In this document: in pieces, positions 11,511-22,037 of the stretch
Numbering within the stretch: position 1 is the stretch's first letter
Layout: every line of letters begins with the position of its first letter
Origin: Klebsiella oxytoca
Lineage (GTDB): Bacteria > Pseudomonadota > Gammaproteobacteria > Enterobacterales > Enterobacteriaceae
NCBI RefSeq assembly: GCF_009707385.1
Contig: NZ_CP046115.1
Location: 1,984,001 to 2,048,000, forward strand
Reading direction: 5' to 3'
DNA length: 64,000 nt
Made by a program: the position numbers and the translations under genes
Notes under the pieces: generated by a model
What the model saw: the letters and a program-made list of their open reading frames with translations, nothing else
Told to the model about the DNA's origin: nothing
The model's database searches: none

Positions 11511-11913
11511 GCCTGAAAATGCTACCAATATCGCATATGAGTAACAAAAGGAAATTCTATGTAACTAAATGTGTATTTTGGGGGACTTTGTGAACTCTAT
11601 CAACATTCCGGCCTTGTTCGTTGACAAAATCGCCTGTCTTTATATATCTATATGAATTAATTATGATTAATTTAGATAAGAGAGGGTTTGTGCATTTTGC
11701 ATCAGCATTTTGATTTATTTTTGTTCAAAGTTTGTCGTTGCAAGTTGTGCTGTTGGTGGTTAAAAAACGAGCAATATAATCAGCGTGTTTGCCGATTTAT
11801 GAGCATAAAGTGCGTTTTTTACCTGCAGGCAGGATCGAAATAGTGCGTAACATATTTATGAATACCGCAGGTTGATGTTTAAATTTCCTGATATTCATTA
11901 ACGTAAATTGACA
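11511..11913 (-). promoter_or_regulatory. ompF upstream regulatory region with candidate OmpR sites
   Basis: This A+T-rich stretch contains no gene. Immediately upstream of the ompF –35, the minus strand carries two GTTAC-type elements (within TTTTGTTACTCATAT and TTTAGTTACATAG, about 11535–11570) spaced about two helical turns apart. They are compatible with tandem OmpR half-sites. Farther upstream there are only A/T-rich runs, where IHF or H-NS could bind. I see no RNA gene here. Site assignment is by eye and tentative. Confidence 0.4.
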
Positions 11914-11940
11914 TAAAAAAAGGCCAGCTTGCGCTGGCCC
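11914..11940 (-). terminator. asnS terminator
   Basis: On the minus strand GGGCCAGC, loop GCAA, GCTGGCC is followed by seven T's: a strong Rho-independent terminator located 24 bp beyond the asnS stop. Confidence 0.92.
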
Positions 11941-11963
11941 TCAGTAGAATTTGCCTGAAAAAA

Positions 11964-13364
11964 TCAGAATGTCGCGTTACGAGGCGTTCTCGGGAACGGA
12001 ATAACATCACGAACGTTTTGCACGCCGGTCACGTAAGCAATCAGACGCTCGAAGCCCAGACCGAAGCCGGAATGCGGCACGGTGCCGTAACGGCGCAGAT
12101 CGCGATACCACCAGTAGTCTTCTTTATTAAGGCCCATTTCCGCCATACGCGCGTCAAGCACGTCCAGGCGTTCTTCACGCTGGGAACCACCGATAATTTC
12201 ACCGATGCCCGGCGCCAGAACGTCCATCGCCGCAACGGTTTTACCGTCTTCGTTAAGGCGCATATAGAACGCTTTAATGTCTTTCGGGTAGTTTTTCACT
12301 ACTACCGGAGCTTTAAAGTGCTCTTCCGCCAGATAGCGTTCGTGCTCGGAGGAGAGATCCACACCCCAGTACACCGGATTTTCGAACTGCTTACCGCAGT
12401 TTTCCAGAATGGTGACTGCGTCAGTGTAATCAACCTGGGCGAAATCAGCGGAAACAAAACGCTGCAGACGGTCGATGGCATCTTTATCAACGCGTTCGGC
12501 AAAGAACTGCATGTCATCCGCACGCTCTTCCAGAACGGCTTTGAAAACGTACTTAAGCATTGCTTCGGCCAGGCCCGCCACATCGTTCAGGTTAGCGAAG
12601 GCAACTTCCGGCTCCAGCATCCAGAACTCTGCCAGATGGCGGCTGGTGTTGGAGTTTTCCGCGCGGAAAGTTGGGCCGAAGGTGTAGATTTTAGACAACG
12701 CGCAGGCGTAGGTTTCGCCGTTCAGCTGGCCGGAAACGGTCAGGAACGACTCTTTACCGAAGAAGTCTTTATCAAAATCGACTTTGCCCAGATCGTTGCG
12801 CGGCAGGTTTTCCAGATCCAGCGTTGAAACGCGGAACATTTCGCCAGCGCCTTCAGTGTCGGAAGCGGTAATCAGCGGGGTCGAAACCCAGAAGAATCCC
12901 TGCTCGTCAAAGAAACGGTGCAGCGCCTGCGCCAGCGTATGGCGAACGCGCGCCACAGCGCCAATCAGATTAGTGCGTGGGCGCAGGTGAGCAACTTCGC
13001 GCAGATACTCGATGCTGTGACGCTTAGCGGCCATCGGGTAAGTATCCGGATCTTCCACCCAGCCGGTCACTTCAACATGACTGGCCTGAATTTCAAAGCT
13101 CTGGCCCTGTCCCTGAGAGGCCACAACTTTACCGCTGACGATGACCGAGCAGCCGGTGGTCAGGCGCAGCACTTCCTGATTGTAATTGGGAAGAGAATTA
13201 CTAATAACGGCCTGTACAGGATCAAAGCAGGAACCGTCATAGACGGCGAGGAAAGAAAAGCCAGCTTTAGAATCTCGGCGGGTACGCACCCATCCGCGCA
13301 CGGTGACTTCGCTGTCAACGGCAACGCGGCCCTGGAGTACGTCGGCTACAGGCACAACGCTCAT
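11964..13364 (-). CDS. asnS: AsnS, asparaginyl-tRNA synthetase
   Basis: The protein has 466 residues from the ATG at 13364 ([13 protein letters not shown]); a 25-residue upstream extension to 13439 is not conserved. It is a class IIb synthetase with an N-terminal OB-fold anticodon-binding domain ([14 protein letters not shown]) and a C-terminal catalytic core showing motif 2 ([19 protein letters not shown]) and motif 3 ([12 protein letters not shown]). It charges tRNA-Asn with asparagine in the cytosol and acts as a dimer. It lies between pncB and ompF as in E. coli, transcribed as its own unit. Confidence 0.98.
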   Translation of the reverse strand: MSVVPVADVLQGRVAVDSEVTVRGWVRTRRDSKAGFSFLAVYDGSCFDPVQAVISNSLPNYNQEVLRLTTGCSVIVSGKVVASQGQGQSFEIQASHVEVTGWVEDPDTYPMAAKRHSIEYLREVAHLRPRTNLIGAVARVRHTLAQALHRFFDEQGFFWVSTPLITASDTEGAGEMFRVSTLDLENLPRNDLGKVDFDKDFFGKESFLTVSGQLNGETYACALSKIYTFGPTFRAENSNTSRHLAEFWMLEPEVAFANLNDVAGLAEAMLKYVFKAVLEERADDMQFFAERVDKDAIDRLQRFVSADFAQVDYTDAVTILENCGKQFENPVYWGVDLSSEHERYLAEEHFKAPVVVKNYPKDIKAFYMRLNEDGKTVAAMDVLAPGIGEIIGGSQREERLDVLDARMAEMGLNKEDYWWYRDLRRYGTVPHSGFGLGFERLIAYVTGVQNVRDVIPFPRTPRNATF

Positions 13365-13622
13365 AATAGTCTCTCTTGTTAGTCCAATAGAAAAATCTGT
13401 ATTCCCCTTCAGCAGGGGGATATCTATGTTACCTGTCATCTTCCATCAGACAAGTAGATTTCGCATAAGAAAGGAGGGATTTAGGAAATAAATAAGGAGA
13501 TGGCCTTATTTGCCGCCCTGGAGTCTGATATTAAGGTGGATTCGACTCTCATGCCTGTCTTTTGGCATCGAAAACGTGGCTCTTAACGATCGATGTTGTC
13601 CGGGCGAACAACCGGGGCGAAT

Positions 13623-13653
13623 AAAATGCGTCCGTTGCTGCGGACGCATTTTT
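13623..13653 (-). terminator. pncB terminator
   Basis: AATGCGTCCG and CGGACGCATT pair around a short loop, with A and T runs on the outside. It starts 11 bp past the pncB stop on the minus strand and separates pncB from asnS. The 258 bp between it and the asnS start hold no gene that I can see. Confidence 0.88.
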
Positions 13654-13663
13654 ACATCGAGAC

Positions 13664-14866
13664 TTAACTGGCTTTTTTAATCGGCGGCAGATCGAAAGCC
13701 TTGCGCAGGGCGCGTACGAAGGCTTTATCGTGGCAAATAGTCTTACCCGGACTATCCGAAAGTTTCGCCACCGGCTTACCGTTGCACTCTACCAGCTTGA
13801 TAACGATATTCAGCGGTTTTACCTGTGGGATATCGCAGGTTAAACGAGTACCGATACCGAAGCTCAGATTTACCTGCGATGAGAAGTGGCGATATAAATC
13901 GACCGCTTTCTTCAGATCGAGATTGTCGGAAAATACCAGCACTTTGCTCAGCGGATCGATGCCCAGCTTCTTGTAGTGGGCGATAGCCTTCTCACCCCAT
14001 TCCACCGGGTCGCCGGAGTCGTGGCGCAGCCCCTGATAACGGGTCGCAAACTCCGGTCCAAAATCACGAAGGAATGCGTCCATCGTAATGCAGTCGGTCA
14101 AAGCGATACCTAACCGATCGGGATACTCTTCCAGCCAGGCCGCGAGGGCAGCGCGCTGGCTGCTGGCAAGATTCGGACTAATTTGTTGATGTGCCTGGAA
14201 CCATTCATGCGCCTGGGTGCCCATTGGCGTAAGATCCAGGCGACGCGCCAGATCGTAGTTGCTGGTACCGGTAAACCAGGTTTCCTGCTGGAGGCGCTGA
14301 ACAATCGCCTGCTGTACCTCGCGCGAGAAGCGGCGGCGGGTACCGAAATCCATCAGGCGGAAGCCAGACATATCCATACCGGCAGTGAGACGGCTGAAAT
14401 CAGTCAGCTTATGTTCAAGCGTGTCCAGCGCGAGCTCGACGCCGGCTTCCGGTGAGCGATAGTGGTGCACCAGCTCGCTTATCACCGCCAGCAGCGGGAC
14501 TTCCCACATAATGACTTCAAGCCATGGCCCGGACAGACGGATATTAAGCTTGCCGTTGTCATTGATGACGGTAACCTGGCGAGGGTCGTAGCGGAAGTTG
14601 CGCAGCCAGTCGAGATAGTCTTGCGCAAAGAAGGGCAGGCTCGACAACCAGTGATATTCATCGTCCTGCAGCTTCAGGTCGCTCATCGTCTCAACCTGCT
14701 CGCGAATCGCATCGGCGTAGATGCCGAGCAAATCGTCCCCACGGCAGCGGAACTCCGCCGCGACCTGTACGTCATTGTAGCGGTGGAAGACAGCCTGCTG
14801 CATATGCAGCTTATAGGCATCCGTATCAAGCAGCGAGTGCAGTACAGGAGAAGTGAATTGGGTCAT
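13664..14866 (-). CDS. pncB: PncB, nicotinate phosphoribosyltransferase
   Basis: It has 400 residues from [19 protein letters not shown] (ATG at 14866; five extra upstream codons are not conserved). The enzyme joins nicotinate to PRPP with ATP hydrolysis, giving nicotinate mononucleotide for NAD salvage. The family landmarks [23 protein letters not shown] (with the regulatory His region near [10 protein letters not shown]), GLRHDSGDP and [11 protein letters not shown] are present. It is cytoplasmic and monocistronic. Divergent pepN starts 327 bp away. Confidence 0.97.
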   Translation of the reverse strand: MTQFTSPVLHSLLDTDAYKLHMQQAVFHRYNDVQVAAEFRCRGDDLLGIYADAIREQVETMSDLKLQDDEYHWLSSLPFFAQDYLDWLRNFRYDPRQVTVINDNGKLNIRLSGPWLEVIMWEVPLLAVISELVHHYRSPEAGVELALDTLEHKLTDFSRLTAGMDMSGFRLMDFGTRRRFSREVQQAIVQRLQQETWFTGTSNYDLARRLDLTPMGTQAHEWFQAHQQISPNLASSQRAALAAWLEEYPDRLGIALTDCITMDAFLRDFGPEFATRYQGLRHDSGDPVEWGEKAIAHYKKLGIDPLSKVLVFSDNLDLKKAVDLYRHFSSQVNLSFGIGTRLTCDIPQVKPLNIVIKLVECNGKPVAKLSDSPGKTICHDKAFVRALRKAFDLPPIKKAS

Positions 14867-15193
14867 GGTGCGCAGTAGCATCCTCTCACTGGAGCGTTTC
14901 CATCAAAACCAAAGCGGTAAAAGGAGGCGGAGTATACCTGTAATACCCGACTCTGTCCCGCGGCGACGGCTGATGGCGACGCTAACGGTCATTTGCGAGG
15001 CCTAGTTTAATATATTGAACACGCATCACACCACAAGCTTTGCGCCTGGTCGAGCGCATTTCGTGCCTCTGGTGTTATCAAAATGTAGCAATTTTCATGT
15101 TTAGCATTGAAAAGATGAAGATTCTGCATAGCGAGATTTACGCAACAGGAATAGACTGAGTCAACACTTTACAGGACATGCTAAAGGTTCTTT
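14867..15193. other. Divergent pncB/pepN intergenic region
   Basis: These 327 bp hold the two divergent promoters. Close to pncB there is a purine-rich ribosome site region. Near pepN I see only weak hexamers (TTGAAA near 15107). A NadR-type palindrome would be expected upstream of pncB, but I could not identify one with confidence. No RNA gene is evident. Confidence 0.5.
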
Positions 15194-17809
15194 ATGACAC
15201 AACAGCCCCAAGCCAAATACCGCCATGACTACCGTGCGCCGGAGTATCTGATTAGCGATATCGATTTGACCTTTGACCTGGATGCCGCGAAAACCGTTGT
15301 GACGGCTGAGAGCAAGGTCTCCCGCCATTCGGCTACGCCTGATGTGCCATTGCGTCTGGATGGCGAAGACCTGACGCTGGTCTCTCTCAAGGTTAACGGA
15401 CAACCCTGGAACGACTATAAAGAAGAAAATAACCAGCTAGTGATTGGCGAGTTGCCAGAACATTTCACCCTCACCATCGTCAACGAAATCAGCCCGGCGG
15501 CTAATACCGCGCTGGAAGGGCTGTATCAGTCAGGCGAAGCGCTATGTACCCAGTGCGAAGCGGAAGGTTTTCGCCATATCACCTGGTACCTGGATCGCCC
15601 GGACGTTCTGGCGCGTTTCACCACCAAAATCATCGCTGACAAAGCAAAATACCCGTTCCTGCTCTCCAACGGTAACCGCGCCGCGCAGGGCGAGCTGGAA
15701 AATGGTCGCCACTGGATCCAGTGGCAGGATCCGTTCCCAAAACCTTGTTACCTGTTTGCGCTGGTGGCCGGTGATTTCGACGTTCTGCGTGATACCTTCA
15801 AAACCCGCTCAGGGCGTGACGTCGCGCTGGAACTATACGTTGACCGCGGCAACCTTGACCGCGCGCCGTGGGCGATGACTTCGCTGAAAAACTCGATGAA
15901 GTGGGATGAAACCCGCTTTGGTCTCGAGTACGACCTCGACATCTATATGATTGTCGCCGTCGATTTCTTTAACATGGGCGCGATGGAGAACAAAGGGCTT
16001 AACGTCTTTAACTCTAAATACGTGCTGGCGCGTACCGATACCGCAACCGATAAAGACTATCTGGATATTGAGCGCGTTATTGGTCACGAATATTTCCATA
16101 ACTGGACTGGCAACCGCGTCACCTGCCGCGACTGGTTCCAGCTTAGCCTGAAAGAGGGCCTGACCGTTTTCCGCGATCAGGAGTTCAGCTCCGACCTCGG
16201 CTCACGCGCGGTCAACCGCATTAATAACGTGCGTACCATGCGCGGCCTGCAGTTCGCCGAAGACGCCAGCCCGATGGCGCATCCGATTCGCCCGGACAGC
16301 GTGATTGAAATGAATAACTTCTACACCCTGACGGTGTATGAGAAGGGCGCGGAAGTGATCCGCATGCTGCATACCCTGCTGGGCGAAGAGAATTTCCAGA
16401 AAGGAATGCAGCTCTATTTTGAACGCCACGACGGCAGCGCCGCGACCTGTGATGATTTTGTCCAGGCGATGGAAGACGCTTCCAATGTTGATCTTTCCCA
16501 CTTCCGCCGCTGGTATAGTCAGTCCGGTACGCCGATCGTCACCGTCCATGATGACTACAATCCGGAAACGGAACAGTACACCCTGACCGTCAGCCAGCGC
16601 ACGCCGCCAACTTCTGAACAGGCGGAAAAGCTGCCTCTGCATATTCCATTCGATATCGAGCTTTACGATAACGAAGGTAAAGTGATTCCGCTGCAGAAAG
16701 GCGGTCATCCGGTGCATCACGTGCTGAATGTGACCCAGGCGGAGCAGACCTTTGTTTTTGACAACGTCTACTTCCAGCCGGTACCTGCGCTGCTGTGCGA
16801 GTTCTCCGCGCCGGTCAAGCTGGAGTACAAATGGAGCGATCAGCAGCTAACGTTCCTGATGCGTCACGCGCGCAATGATTTCTCCCGCTGGGACGCCGCG
16901 CAGAGCCTGCTGGCGACCTATATCAAACTCAACGTTAATCGCCACCAGCAGGGGCAGCCGCTGTCGCTGCCGATCCACGTCGCCGATGCCTTCCGGGCGA
17001 TTCTGCTGGATGAGAAGATCGACCCAGCGCTGGCGGCGGAGATCCTGACCCTGCCTTCGGCCAACGAAATCGCCGAACTGTTCGCGATTATCGATCCGAT
17101 CGCTATTGCCGCAGTGCGTGAGGCGCTGACCCGCACGCTGGCGAAAGAGCTGGCGGACGAGTTCCTGGTGGTTTACAACGCTAACAAGCTCGATAGCTAC
17201 CGCGTTGAGCATGCCGATATCGGCAAGCGTTCTCTGCGTAACACCTGCCTGCGTTATCTTGCGTTTGGCGATGCAGAGCTGGCGGACAGACTGGTGAGCG
17301 CGCAGTATCATCATGCCGACAATATGACCGATGCGCTGGCGGCGCTGTCTGCAGCAGTCGCGGCGCAGCTGCCGTGCCGCGATACGCTGATGCAGGAGTA
17401 TGACGACAAATGGCATCAGGACGGCCTGGTGATGGATAAATGGTTCATTCTGCAGTCTACCAGCCCGGCTGATAACGTACTGGAGACGGTTCGTGGCCTG
17501 TTAAACCATCGCTCGTTTAGCATGGGTAACCCGAACCGCATCCGTTCTCTGATTGGCGCTTTTGCCGGCAGCAATCCGGCGGCGTTCCACGCGCAAGACG
17601 GTAGCGGTTATCAGTTCCTGGTCGAGATGTTAACTGAACTGAACAGCCGCAATCCGCAGGTTGCTTCGCGTCTGATTGAGCCGCTGATCCGTCTGAAACG
17701 TTATGACGAGAAGCGTCAGGCGCTGATGCGCGGGGCGCTGGAGCAGCTGAAAGGTCTGGAAAATCTTTCCGGCGATCTGTTCGAGAAAATCAGCAAAGCG
17801 CTGGCGTAA
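15194..17809 (+). CDS. pepN: PepN, aminopeptidase N
   Basis: The protein has 871 residues, one more than in E. coli. It is an M1 gluzincin: the exopeptidase motif GAMEN lies in FFNMGAMENKGLNVF, and the zinc motif HEYFHNW starts at His298 (His302 and the downstream Glu in LKEGLTVFRDQEF complete the site). It is the main cytosolic aminopeptidase, removing N-terminal residues, notably basic and Ala, during peptide turnover. There is no signal peptide. It is a single gene; convergent ssuB follows after a REP-like palindrome. Confidence 0.98.
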   Translation: MTQQPQAKYRHDYRAPEYLISDIDLTFDLDAAKTVVTAESKVSRHSATPDVPLRLDGEDLTLVSLKVNGQPWNDYKEENNQLVIGELPEHFTLTIVNEISPAANTALEGLYQSGEALCTQCEAEGFRHITWYLDRPDVLARFTTKIIADKAKYPFLLSNGNRAAQGELENGRHWIQWQDPFPKPCYLFALVAGDFDVLRDTFKTRSGRDVALELYVDRGNLDRAPWAMTSLKNSMKWDETRFGLEYDLDIYMIVAVDFFNMGAMENKGLNVFNSKYVLARTDTATDKDYLDIERVIGHEYFHNWTGNRVTCRDWFQLSLKEGLTVFRDQEFSSDLGSRAVNRINNVRTMRGLQFAEDASPMAHPIRPDSVIEMNNFYTLTVYEKGAEVIRMLHTLLGEENFQKGMQLYFERHDGSAATCDDFVQAMEDASNVDLSHFRRWYSQSGTPIVTVHDDYNPETEQYTLTVSQRTPPTSEQAEKLPLHIPFDIELYDNEGKVIPLQKGGHPVHHVLNVTQAEQTFVFDNVYFQPVPALLCEFSAPVKLEYKWSDQQLTFLMRHARNDFSRWDAAQSLLATYIKLNVNRHQQGQPLSLPIHVADAFRAILLDEKIDPALAAEILTLPSANEIAELFAIIDPIAIAAVREALTRTLAKELADEFLVVYNANKLDSYRVEHADIGKRSLRNTCLRYLAFGDAELADRLVSAQYHHADNMTDALAALSAAVAAQLPCRDTLMQEYDDKWHQDGLVMDKWFILQSTSPADNVLETVRGLLNHRSFSMGNPNRIRSLIGAFAGSNPAAFHAQDGSGYQFLVEMLTELNSRNPQVASRLIEPLIRLKRYDEKRQALMRGALEQLKGLENLSGDLFEKISKALA

Positions 17810-17830
17810 CGCCAGCACGAGTTCAAACCT

Positions 17831-17861
17831 GTAGCCCCGCTATGCGCAGCGCGAGCGGGGG
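17831..17861. repeat. REP-like palindrome between pepN and ssuB
   Basis: GTAGCCCCGCT and AGCGGGGGA form an imperfect palindrome with a GC-rich centre, 21 bp after the pepN stop and just before the ssuB stop on the other strand. This resembles REP units with a GTAGCCC... head, as found in enterobacterial intergenic regions. It could protect the 3' ends of both convergent transcripts. Confidence 0.6.
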
Positions 17862-17874
17862 AACGTCGCAGTCG

Positions 17875-18648
17875 TTAACCGTGGCTCACTAAGCGTGGCG
17901 AGGATTCATTCTTGCCGCGCTGCATTACCCGGTTCAGTACTTCCGCTTCCAGCTCAGCCAGCTTCGCCGAGCCCGTGCGCCGTGGGCGTGGAATATCCAC
18001 CAGTAGATCCAGACCTATTTTTCCCTCTTCAATCAGCAAAACGCGATCGGCCATTGCCACCGCTTCGCTGACATCGTGGGTGACCAGCAGGACGGTAAAT
18101 CCCTGCTCCTGCCATAGCGACACGATCAGATCCTGCATTTCCAGACGAGTGAGCGCATCCAGCGCGCCCAGCGGCTCATCAAGCAATAATAATCCGGGAC
18201 GATGAATTAACGCGCGAGCCAGCGCTACCCGTTGCTTTTGTCCGCCGGAAAGCGCGGCGGGCCATTCATCGGCACGATCCTCAAGACCGACGCTCGCCAG
18301 CGCCTTGAGCGCGGCTTCGCGCCACTGGCCTTTCAGCCCGAGGCCGACATTATCGATTACCGTTTTCCACGGCAGCAGACGAGAATCCTGAAACATCATC
18401 CGGGTATCGTCCTGAATTTGCGCCAGCGGCGTCGAACCAGCCAGCAGTTGACCAGCGTTGGGCTTTTCCAGACCTGCCAGCAGCCGCAGCAGAGTACTTT
18501 TCCCTCCGCCGCTGCGCCCGACTACCGCGACAAATTGCCCGGTGGGAATATGAAGATCGAGTTCATTGAGAATTGTTTTGCTGCCGTAACGCTTGCTGAC
18601 GCCGTTTAGCAACAGTGGGATCCCCGGATTAAGACGCGCGGTGGTCAT
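17875..18648 (-). CDS. ssuB: SsuB, alkanesulfonate ABC transporter ATPase
   Basis: This 257-residue ATPase has Walker [11 protein letters not shown]-loop [11 protein letters not shown], signature [15 protein letters not shown], Walker [13 protein letters not shown] and the switch His ([10 protein letters not shown]). With SsuC and the periplasmic binding protein SsuA it should import aliphatic sulfonates as sulfur sources. It overlaps ssuC by 4 bp (ATGA), a coupled pair. The gene looks intact even though ssuA, its expected binding-protein partner, is absent here; a binding protein from elsewhere would be needed. Confidence 0.95.
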   Translation of the reverse strand: MTTARLNPGIPLLLNGVSKRYGSKTILNELDLHIPTGQFVAVVGRSGGGKSTLLRLLAGLEKPNAGQLLAGSTPLAQIQDDTRMMFQDSRLLPWKTVIDNVGLGLKGQWREAALKALASVGLEDRADEWPAALSGGQKQRVALARALIHRPGLLLLDEPLGALDALTRLEMQDLIVSLWQEQGFTVLLVTHDVSEAVAMADRVLLIEEGKIGLDLLVDIPRPRRTGSAKLAELEAEVLNRVMQRGKNESSPRLVSHG

Positions 18649-19436
18649 GCGTTGGCCTCCTGAAGGTGATAAGCCGGATTCCAGCGCAGCCAGACGCGTT
18701 CAAGCAGCTGGGCGCTGAAGTCGGCCAGTTTGCCGAGAATAGCGTAAAGAATGATGGCGACGACCACGACATCGGTCTGCAGGAACTCGCGGGCGTTCAT
18801 CGCCAGATAGCCGATACCGGCGTTAGCAGAGATGGTCTCGGCAACGATCAGCGTTAACCACATCAGGCCGAGCGCAAAACGAATGCCGACCATAATAGAG
18901 GGCAGGGCACCCGGCAGGATCACGTGACGAAACAGAGCAAAACCCGATAAACCGTAGCTCCGGGCCATCTCGACCAGTCCTTGGTCAATGTTACGGATAC
19001 CGTGCCAGGTGTTGATATAAATCGGGAACATGGTGCCCAGCGCCACGAGGAAAATTTTGGCGCTCTCATCGATGCCGAACCACAGGATAACCAGCGGAAT
19101 CAGCGCGAGATGCGGTACGTTGCGTAGCATCTGAATAGAGGTATCCAGCAGGCGTTCACCCCAGCGCGACAGACCGCTGATAAGACCGAGAACCAGGCCA
19201 ATGGAACCGCCGATACTAAAACCTATAAGCGCCCGCCACGAGCTGATGGCCAGATGCTGCCATAGCTCGCCGCTGGCGGACAGCGTCCAGAAGGCTTTAA
19301 GTACCCCTTCCGGCGATGGCAAAATCCGGGTGGATAACCAACCAACGGAGGAGGCAAACTGCCAGACGATCACGCTACCGACTGGCAAAAGCCAGGGGGC
19401 CGCGCGGATCAGTAATTTTTGTGAAAGCGTCGCCAT
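18645..19436 (-). CDS. ssuC: SsuC, alkanesulfonate ABC transporter permease
   Basis: It has 263 residues from [14 protein letters not shown] (ATG at 19436, preceded by AAGGAG at good spacing; an upstream start at 19457 has no such site). It is an inner-membrane permease with about six helices and the EAA-type loop contacting SsuB ([24 protein letters not shown]). It carries sulfonates inward. ssuD and ssuA would be expected upstream in the E. coli order ssuEADCB; here ssuE ends only 55 bp before this start. Confidence 0.95.
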   Translation of the reverse strand: MATLSQKLLIRAAPWLLPVGSVIVWQFASSVGWLSTRILPSPEGVLKAFWTLSASGELWQHLAISSWRALIGFSIGGSIGLVLGLISGLSRWGERLLDTSIQMLRNVPHLALIPLVILWFGIDESAKIFLVALGTMFPIYINTWHGIRNIDQGLVEMARSYGLSGFALFRHVILPGALPSIMVGIRFALGLMWLTLIVAETISANAGIGYLAMNAREFLQTDVVVVAIILYAILGKLADFSAQLLERVWLRWNPAYHLQEANA

Positions 19437-19491
19437 TAAGCGCTCCTTATTCTTCAATCGTTTTGGCCGGGACGGGCGTCAACGCTTGCCT

Positions 19492-20067
19492 TTATACATG
19501 CTCAACCCGCTGTAATGTTTTCAGCGCCGGCGCGCGGCTACTGGGACGGTGCAGCGCCTGCCAGAAGGTCTCGAGCGCCAGATCAAGGCGGCCCTGCAGA
19601 CTGGGAGTAAATTGTGGTTTATGTTGATAATCAGTGACCTGACTATCATCGGCGAAGACGCCATGAAGGATCTCCTGGGCTTTCAACGCATTGAGTACCG
19701 GTTTTAAGGCGTAATCCACCGCCAGCATATGGGCGATGGTTCCGCCGGTGGCCAACGGCAGAACGATCTTGCCTTCGAGCGCGCGCTCTGGCAGCAGGTC
19801 GAGCAGAGTCTTCAGCGCGCCGGAAAAAGAAGCTTTATAAACAGGCGTGGCAATAATCAGCCCATCGGCGCTGGCAAGCTGCTCATTCAGCGCATGGAGG
19901 GCCGGATTATCAAAGCGTGCATACAGCAGGTCTTCAGGATCAAAATTTTGCAGATGCCAGTGGCAGACCTCAATGTCCGCTGCGGAGAGCGTCTCTCTGG
20001 CATATTCCAGAAGCGCGCTTGAACGCGATGGGTAACGCGGGCTGCCCGCAAGTGTGATGACGCGCAT
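19492..20067 (-). CDS. ssuE: SsuE, NADPH-dependent FMN reductase
   Basis: The 191-residue flavodoxin-like protein has the FMN/NADPH motif [18 protein letters not shown] at the N terminus, [20 protein letters not shown] and [21 protein letters not shown]. SsuE supplies reduced FMN to the monooxygenase SsuD, which releases sulfite from alkanesulfonates. SsuD and SsuA are not encoded in this window, so the reductase is separated from its usual partner. After its TAA the same frame stays open for 14 codons (RQALTPVPAKTIEE) before another TAA, just upstream of ssuC; this could be the tail of a deleted gene. It is divergent from pyrD. Confidence 0.93.
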   Translation of the reverse strand: MRVITLAGSPRYPSRSSALLEYARETLSAADIEVCHWHLQNFDPEDLLYARFDNPALHALNEQLASADGLIIATPVYKASFSGALKTLLDLLPERALEGKIVLPLATGGTIAHMLAVDYALKPVLNALKAQEILHGVFADDSQVTDYQHKPQFTPSLQGRLDLALETFWQALHRPSSRAPALKTLQRVEHV

Positions 20068-20203
20068 ATTCTCTCCTTATAACTAAATATTTTCATTTAT
20101 CTATAATTGATAACATTTAGCCGCAGTGTGACAGAGCGTTTTTATTTCCCTAAATGATTTATCCGACGTTGGATTGTCAGAAAGCGCATAACGAGGGCAA
20201 GAA

Positions 20204-20219
20204 AAGTAAACGTTTGCGT
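20204..20219. promoter_or_regulatory. PurR operator upstream of pyrD
   Basis: AAGTAAACGTTTGCGT fits the PurR consensus (reverse of ANGCAANCGNTTNCNT) with the invariant central CG. It lies about 70 bp upstream of the pyrD –10. PurR control of pyrD is known in E. coli; application here rests on the sequence match. Confidence 0.75.
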
Positions 20220-20271
20220 TGGAGGTAAGATTTTTTGTCGTAGGTCAATTCCCTTTCCGGGGTGGATCGCA

Positions 20272-20310
20272 CATAATACGCCCCCGGTTTGCACACCGGG
20301 AATCCAGGAG
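20272..20310 (+). promoter_or_regulatory. pyrD promoter and pyrimidine-responsive leader hairpin
   Basis: A –10-like CATAAT (20272–20277) is followed by the C-rich start region CCCCCGG. The leader can form CCCGGT/ACCGGG (20283–20300) directly before the Shine–Dalgarno AGGAG (20306–20310). In E. coli pyrC and pyrD, CTP/GTP levels select the start nucleotide, and only the longer transcript folds the hairpin that blocks translation. The same layout is visible here. Confidence 0.7.
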
Positions 20311-20315
20311 AGTTC

Positions 20316-21326
20316 ATGTACTACCCCTTCGTTCGTAAAGCCCTTTTTCAGCTCGATCCTGAGCGCGCTCATGAAGTTACTTTTCAACAGCTACGCCGTG
20401 TTTCGGGTACCCCGCTGGAAATGCTGATTCGCCAGAAGGTGCCGGCGAGGCCGGTGACCTGTATGGGACTCACATTTAAAAACCCGCTGGGCCTGGCCGC
20501 CGGGCTGGACAAAAACGGCGAGTGTATTGATGCGCTCGGAGCCATGGGTTTTGGTTCCATAGAAATTGGCACCGTGACGCCGCGTCCACAGCCAGGCAAC
20601 GATAAGCCAAGGATCTTCCGTCTGGTTGATGCCGAAGGTTTGATCAATCGCATGGGCTTTAATAACCATGGTGTCGATAACCTGGTGGAGAACGTAAAAA
20701 AGGCGCATTTTGACGGTATTCTGGGTATTAATATTGGTAAGAATAAAGATACACCGGTAGAGCAGGGCAAAGATGATTATCTGATTTGTATGGAAAAAAT
20801 CTATGCTTATGCCGGATATATCGCCATTAATATTTCCTCACCGAATACTCCGGGGTTGCGTACTTTACAGTATGGCGATGCGCTTGATGATTTGCTTTCT
20901 GGTATTAAAAATAAGCAACGTGAGTTACAAGAAAAGCATCAGAAATATGTTCCAGTGGCAGTCAAGATCGCTCCGGATCTTTCCGTCGAAGAATTGATCC
21001 AGGTTGCTGACAGTTTAGTTCGGCATAATATAGATGGCGTAATTGCTACCAATACAACTTTGGATCGCTCGCTGGTTCAGGGGATGAAACATTGCGATGA
21101 AACCGGTGGCTTAAGCGGGCGCCCGCTGCAGCTAAAAAGTACGGAAATTATTCGCATGCTGTCAGCGGAATTAGGTGGCCGTTTGCCAATTATCGGAGTC
21201 GGCGGTATTGACTCGGTGATTGCGGCCCGCGAAAAGTTAGCCGCCGGGGCGACGCTGGTACAGATTTATTCCGGATTTATTTTTAAAGGTCCGCCGCTGA
21301 TTAAAGAAATTGTTACCCATATCTAA
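20316..21326 (+). CDS. pyrD: PyrD, class 2 dihydroorotate dehydrogenase (quinone)
   Basis: It has 336 residues from [16 protein letters not shown]; an in-frame start at 20289 lies inside the regulatory leader and was rejected. The N-terminal helix contacts the membrane and quinone, and the TIM-barrel binds FMN ([27 protein letters not shown] with the catalytic Ser, [16 protein letters not shown]). It oxidises dihydroorotate to orotate with ubiquinone in pyrimidine synthesis, at the inner face of the inner membrane. It is followed by a terminator and then zapC. Confidence 0.98.
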   Translation: MYYPFVRKALFQLDPERAHEVTFQQLRRVSGTPLEMLIRQKVPARPVTCMGLTFKNPLGLAAGLDKNGECIDALGAMGFGSIEIGTVTPRPQPGNDKPRIFRLVDAEGLINRMGFNNHGVDNLVENVKKAHFDGILGINIGKNKDTPVEQGKDDYLICMEKIYAYAGYIAINISSPNTPGLRTLQYGDALDDLLSGIKNKQRELQEKHQKYVPVAVKIAPDLSVEELIQVADSLVRHNIDGVIATNTTLDRSLVQGMKHCDETGGLSGRPLQLKSTEIIRMLSAELGGRLPIIGVGGIDSVIAAREKLAAGATLVQIYSGFIFKGPPLIKEIVTHI

Positions 21327-21349
21327 TCTTTTCCCCTTCTGATACTCCA

Positions 21350-21380
21350 CCAGGGCTTTATTTATAGCCCTGGTTGTTTT
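21350..21380 (+). terminator. pyrD terminator
   Basis: CCAGGGCT and AGCCCTGG pair around an A/T loop and are followed by TTGTTTT, 23 bp past the pyrD stop. Confidence 0.88.
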
Positions 21381-21494
21381 ATATTCCTTCATTGTTGCTT
21401 ATTTAGACATTTTAGTCTTTTCTTAATTTTGGAAATATTCTGTAGCAGTTTACCTGTTTATTACAGATGGAAGTGGAAGAGGACGGGGGTAGAA

Positions 21495-22037
21495 ATGCGA
21501 ATTAAACCTGACGATAACTGGCGCTGGTATTACGATGACGAGCACGATCGCATGATGCTCGATTTGGCCAATGGCATGTTATTCAGGTCTCGTTTTGCCC
21601 GCCGGATGTTGACGCCCGACGCCTTCACGCCTTCCGGATTTTGCGTTGATGACGCCGCGCTTTACTTTTCTTTTGAAGAAAAATGCCGCGATCTCGAATT
21701 ATCAAAGGAGCAGCGAGCTGAGTTAGTGCTCAATGCGCTGGTCGCCATTCGTTTTCTTAAGCCGCAGATGCCGAAAAGCTGGCATTTCAATACGCATGAA
21801 GAGAGCTGGCAGCCCGGTACAGGTGATGCCGCCAGCGCATGGCTCAGCGATACCGGTCAGCAGGTCAATCTGCTGGTGGTTGAACCCGGGGAAAACGCCG
21901 CGCTGTGCCTGTTAGCGCAGCCTGGCCTGACGCTTGCCGGGCGAGTAATGCAGCTGGGTGATGTGATTAAAATTATGAACGACCGGCTGCAGCCGGCGCC
22001 CGGAGTCGCCAGCTTCAGCCTGGGTCAGGCAGTTTAA
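21495..22037 (+). CDS. zapC: ZapC, FtsZ-ring associated protein
   Basis: It has 180 residues from [19 protein letters not shown]; upstream in-frame codons to 21429 are not conserved. ZapC is a cytoplasmic protein that binds FtsZ and promotes lateral bundling of protofilaments in the Z ring. Length and sequence ([34 protein letters not shown]) match the family over the full length. The last four bases overlap the end of convergent ycbX. Confidence 0.95.
   Translation: MRIKPDDNWRWYYDDEHDRMMLDLANGMLFRSRFARRMLTPDAFTPSGFCVDDAALYFSFEEKCRDLELSKEQRAELVLNALVAIRFLKPQMPKSWHFNTHEESWQPGTGDAASAWLSDTGQQVNLLVVEPGENAALCLLAQPGLTLAGRVMQLGDVIKIMNDRLQPAPGVASFSLGQAV

Noticed and set aside
12408..12424. A near match to a matS site (GTGACTGCGTCAG) inside asnS
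   Set aside because: It differs from GTGACRNYGTCAC at a constrained centre position and at the final base, so a chance match in coding sequence is likely.
13365..13622. Possible tRNA or small RNA between asnS and pncB
   Set aside because: I found no cloverleaf or T-arm sequence; the only structured element near it is the pncB terminator.
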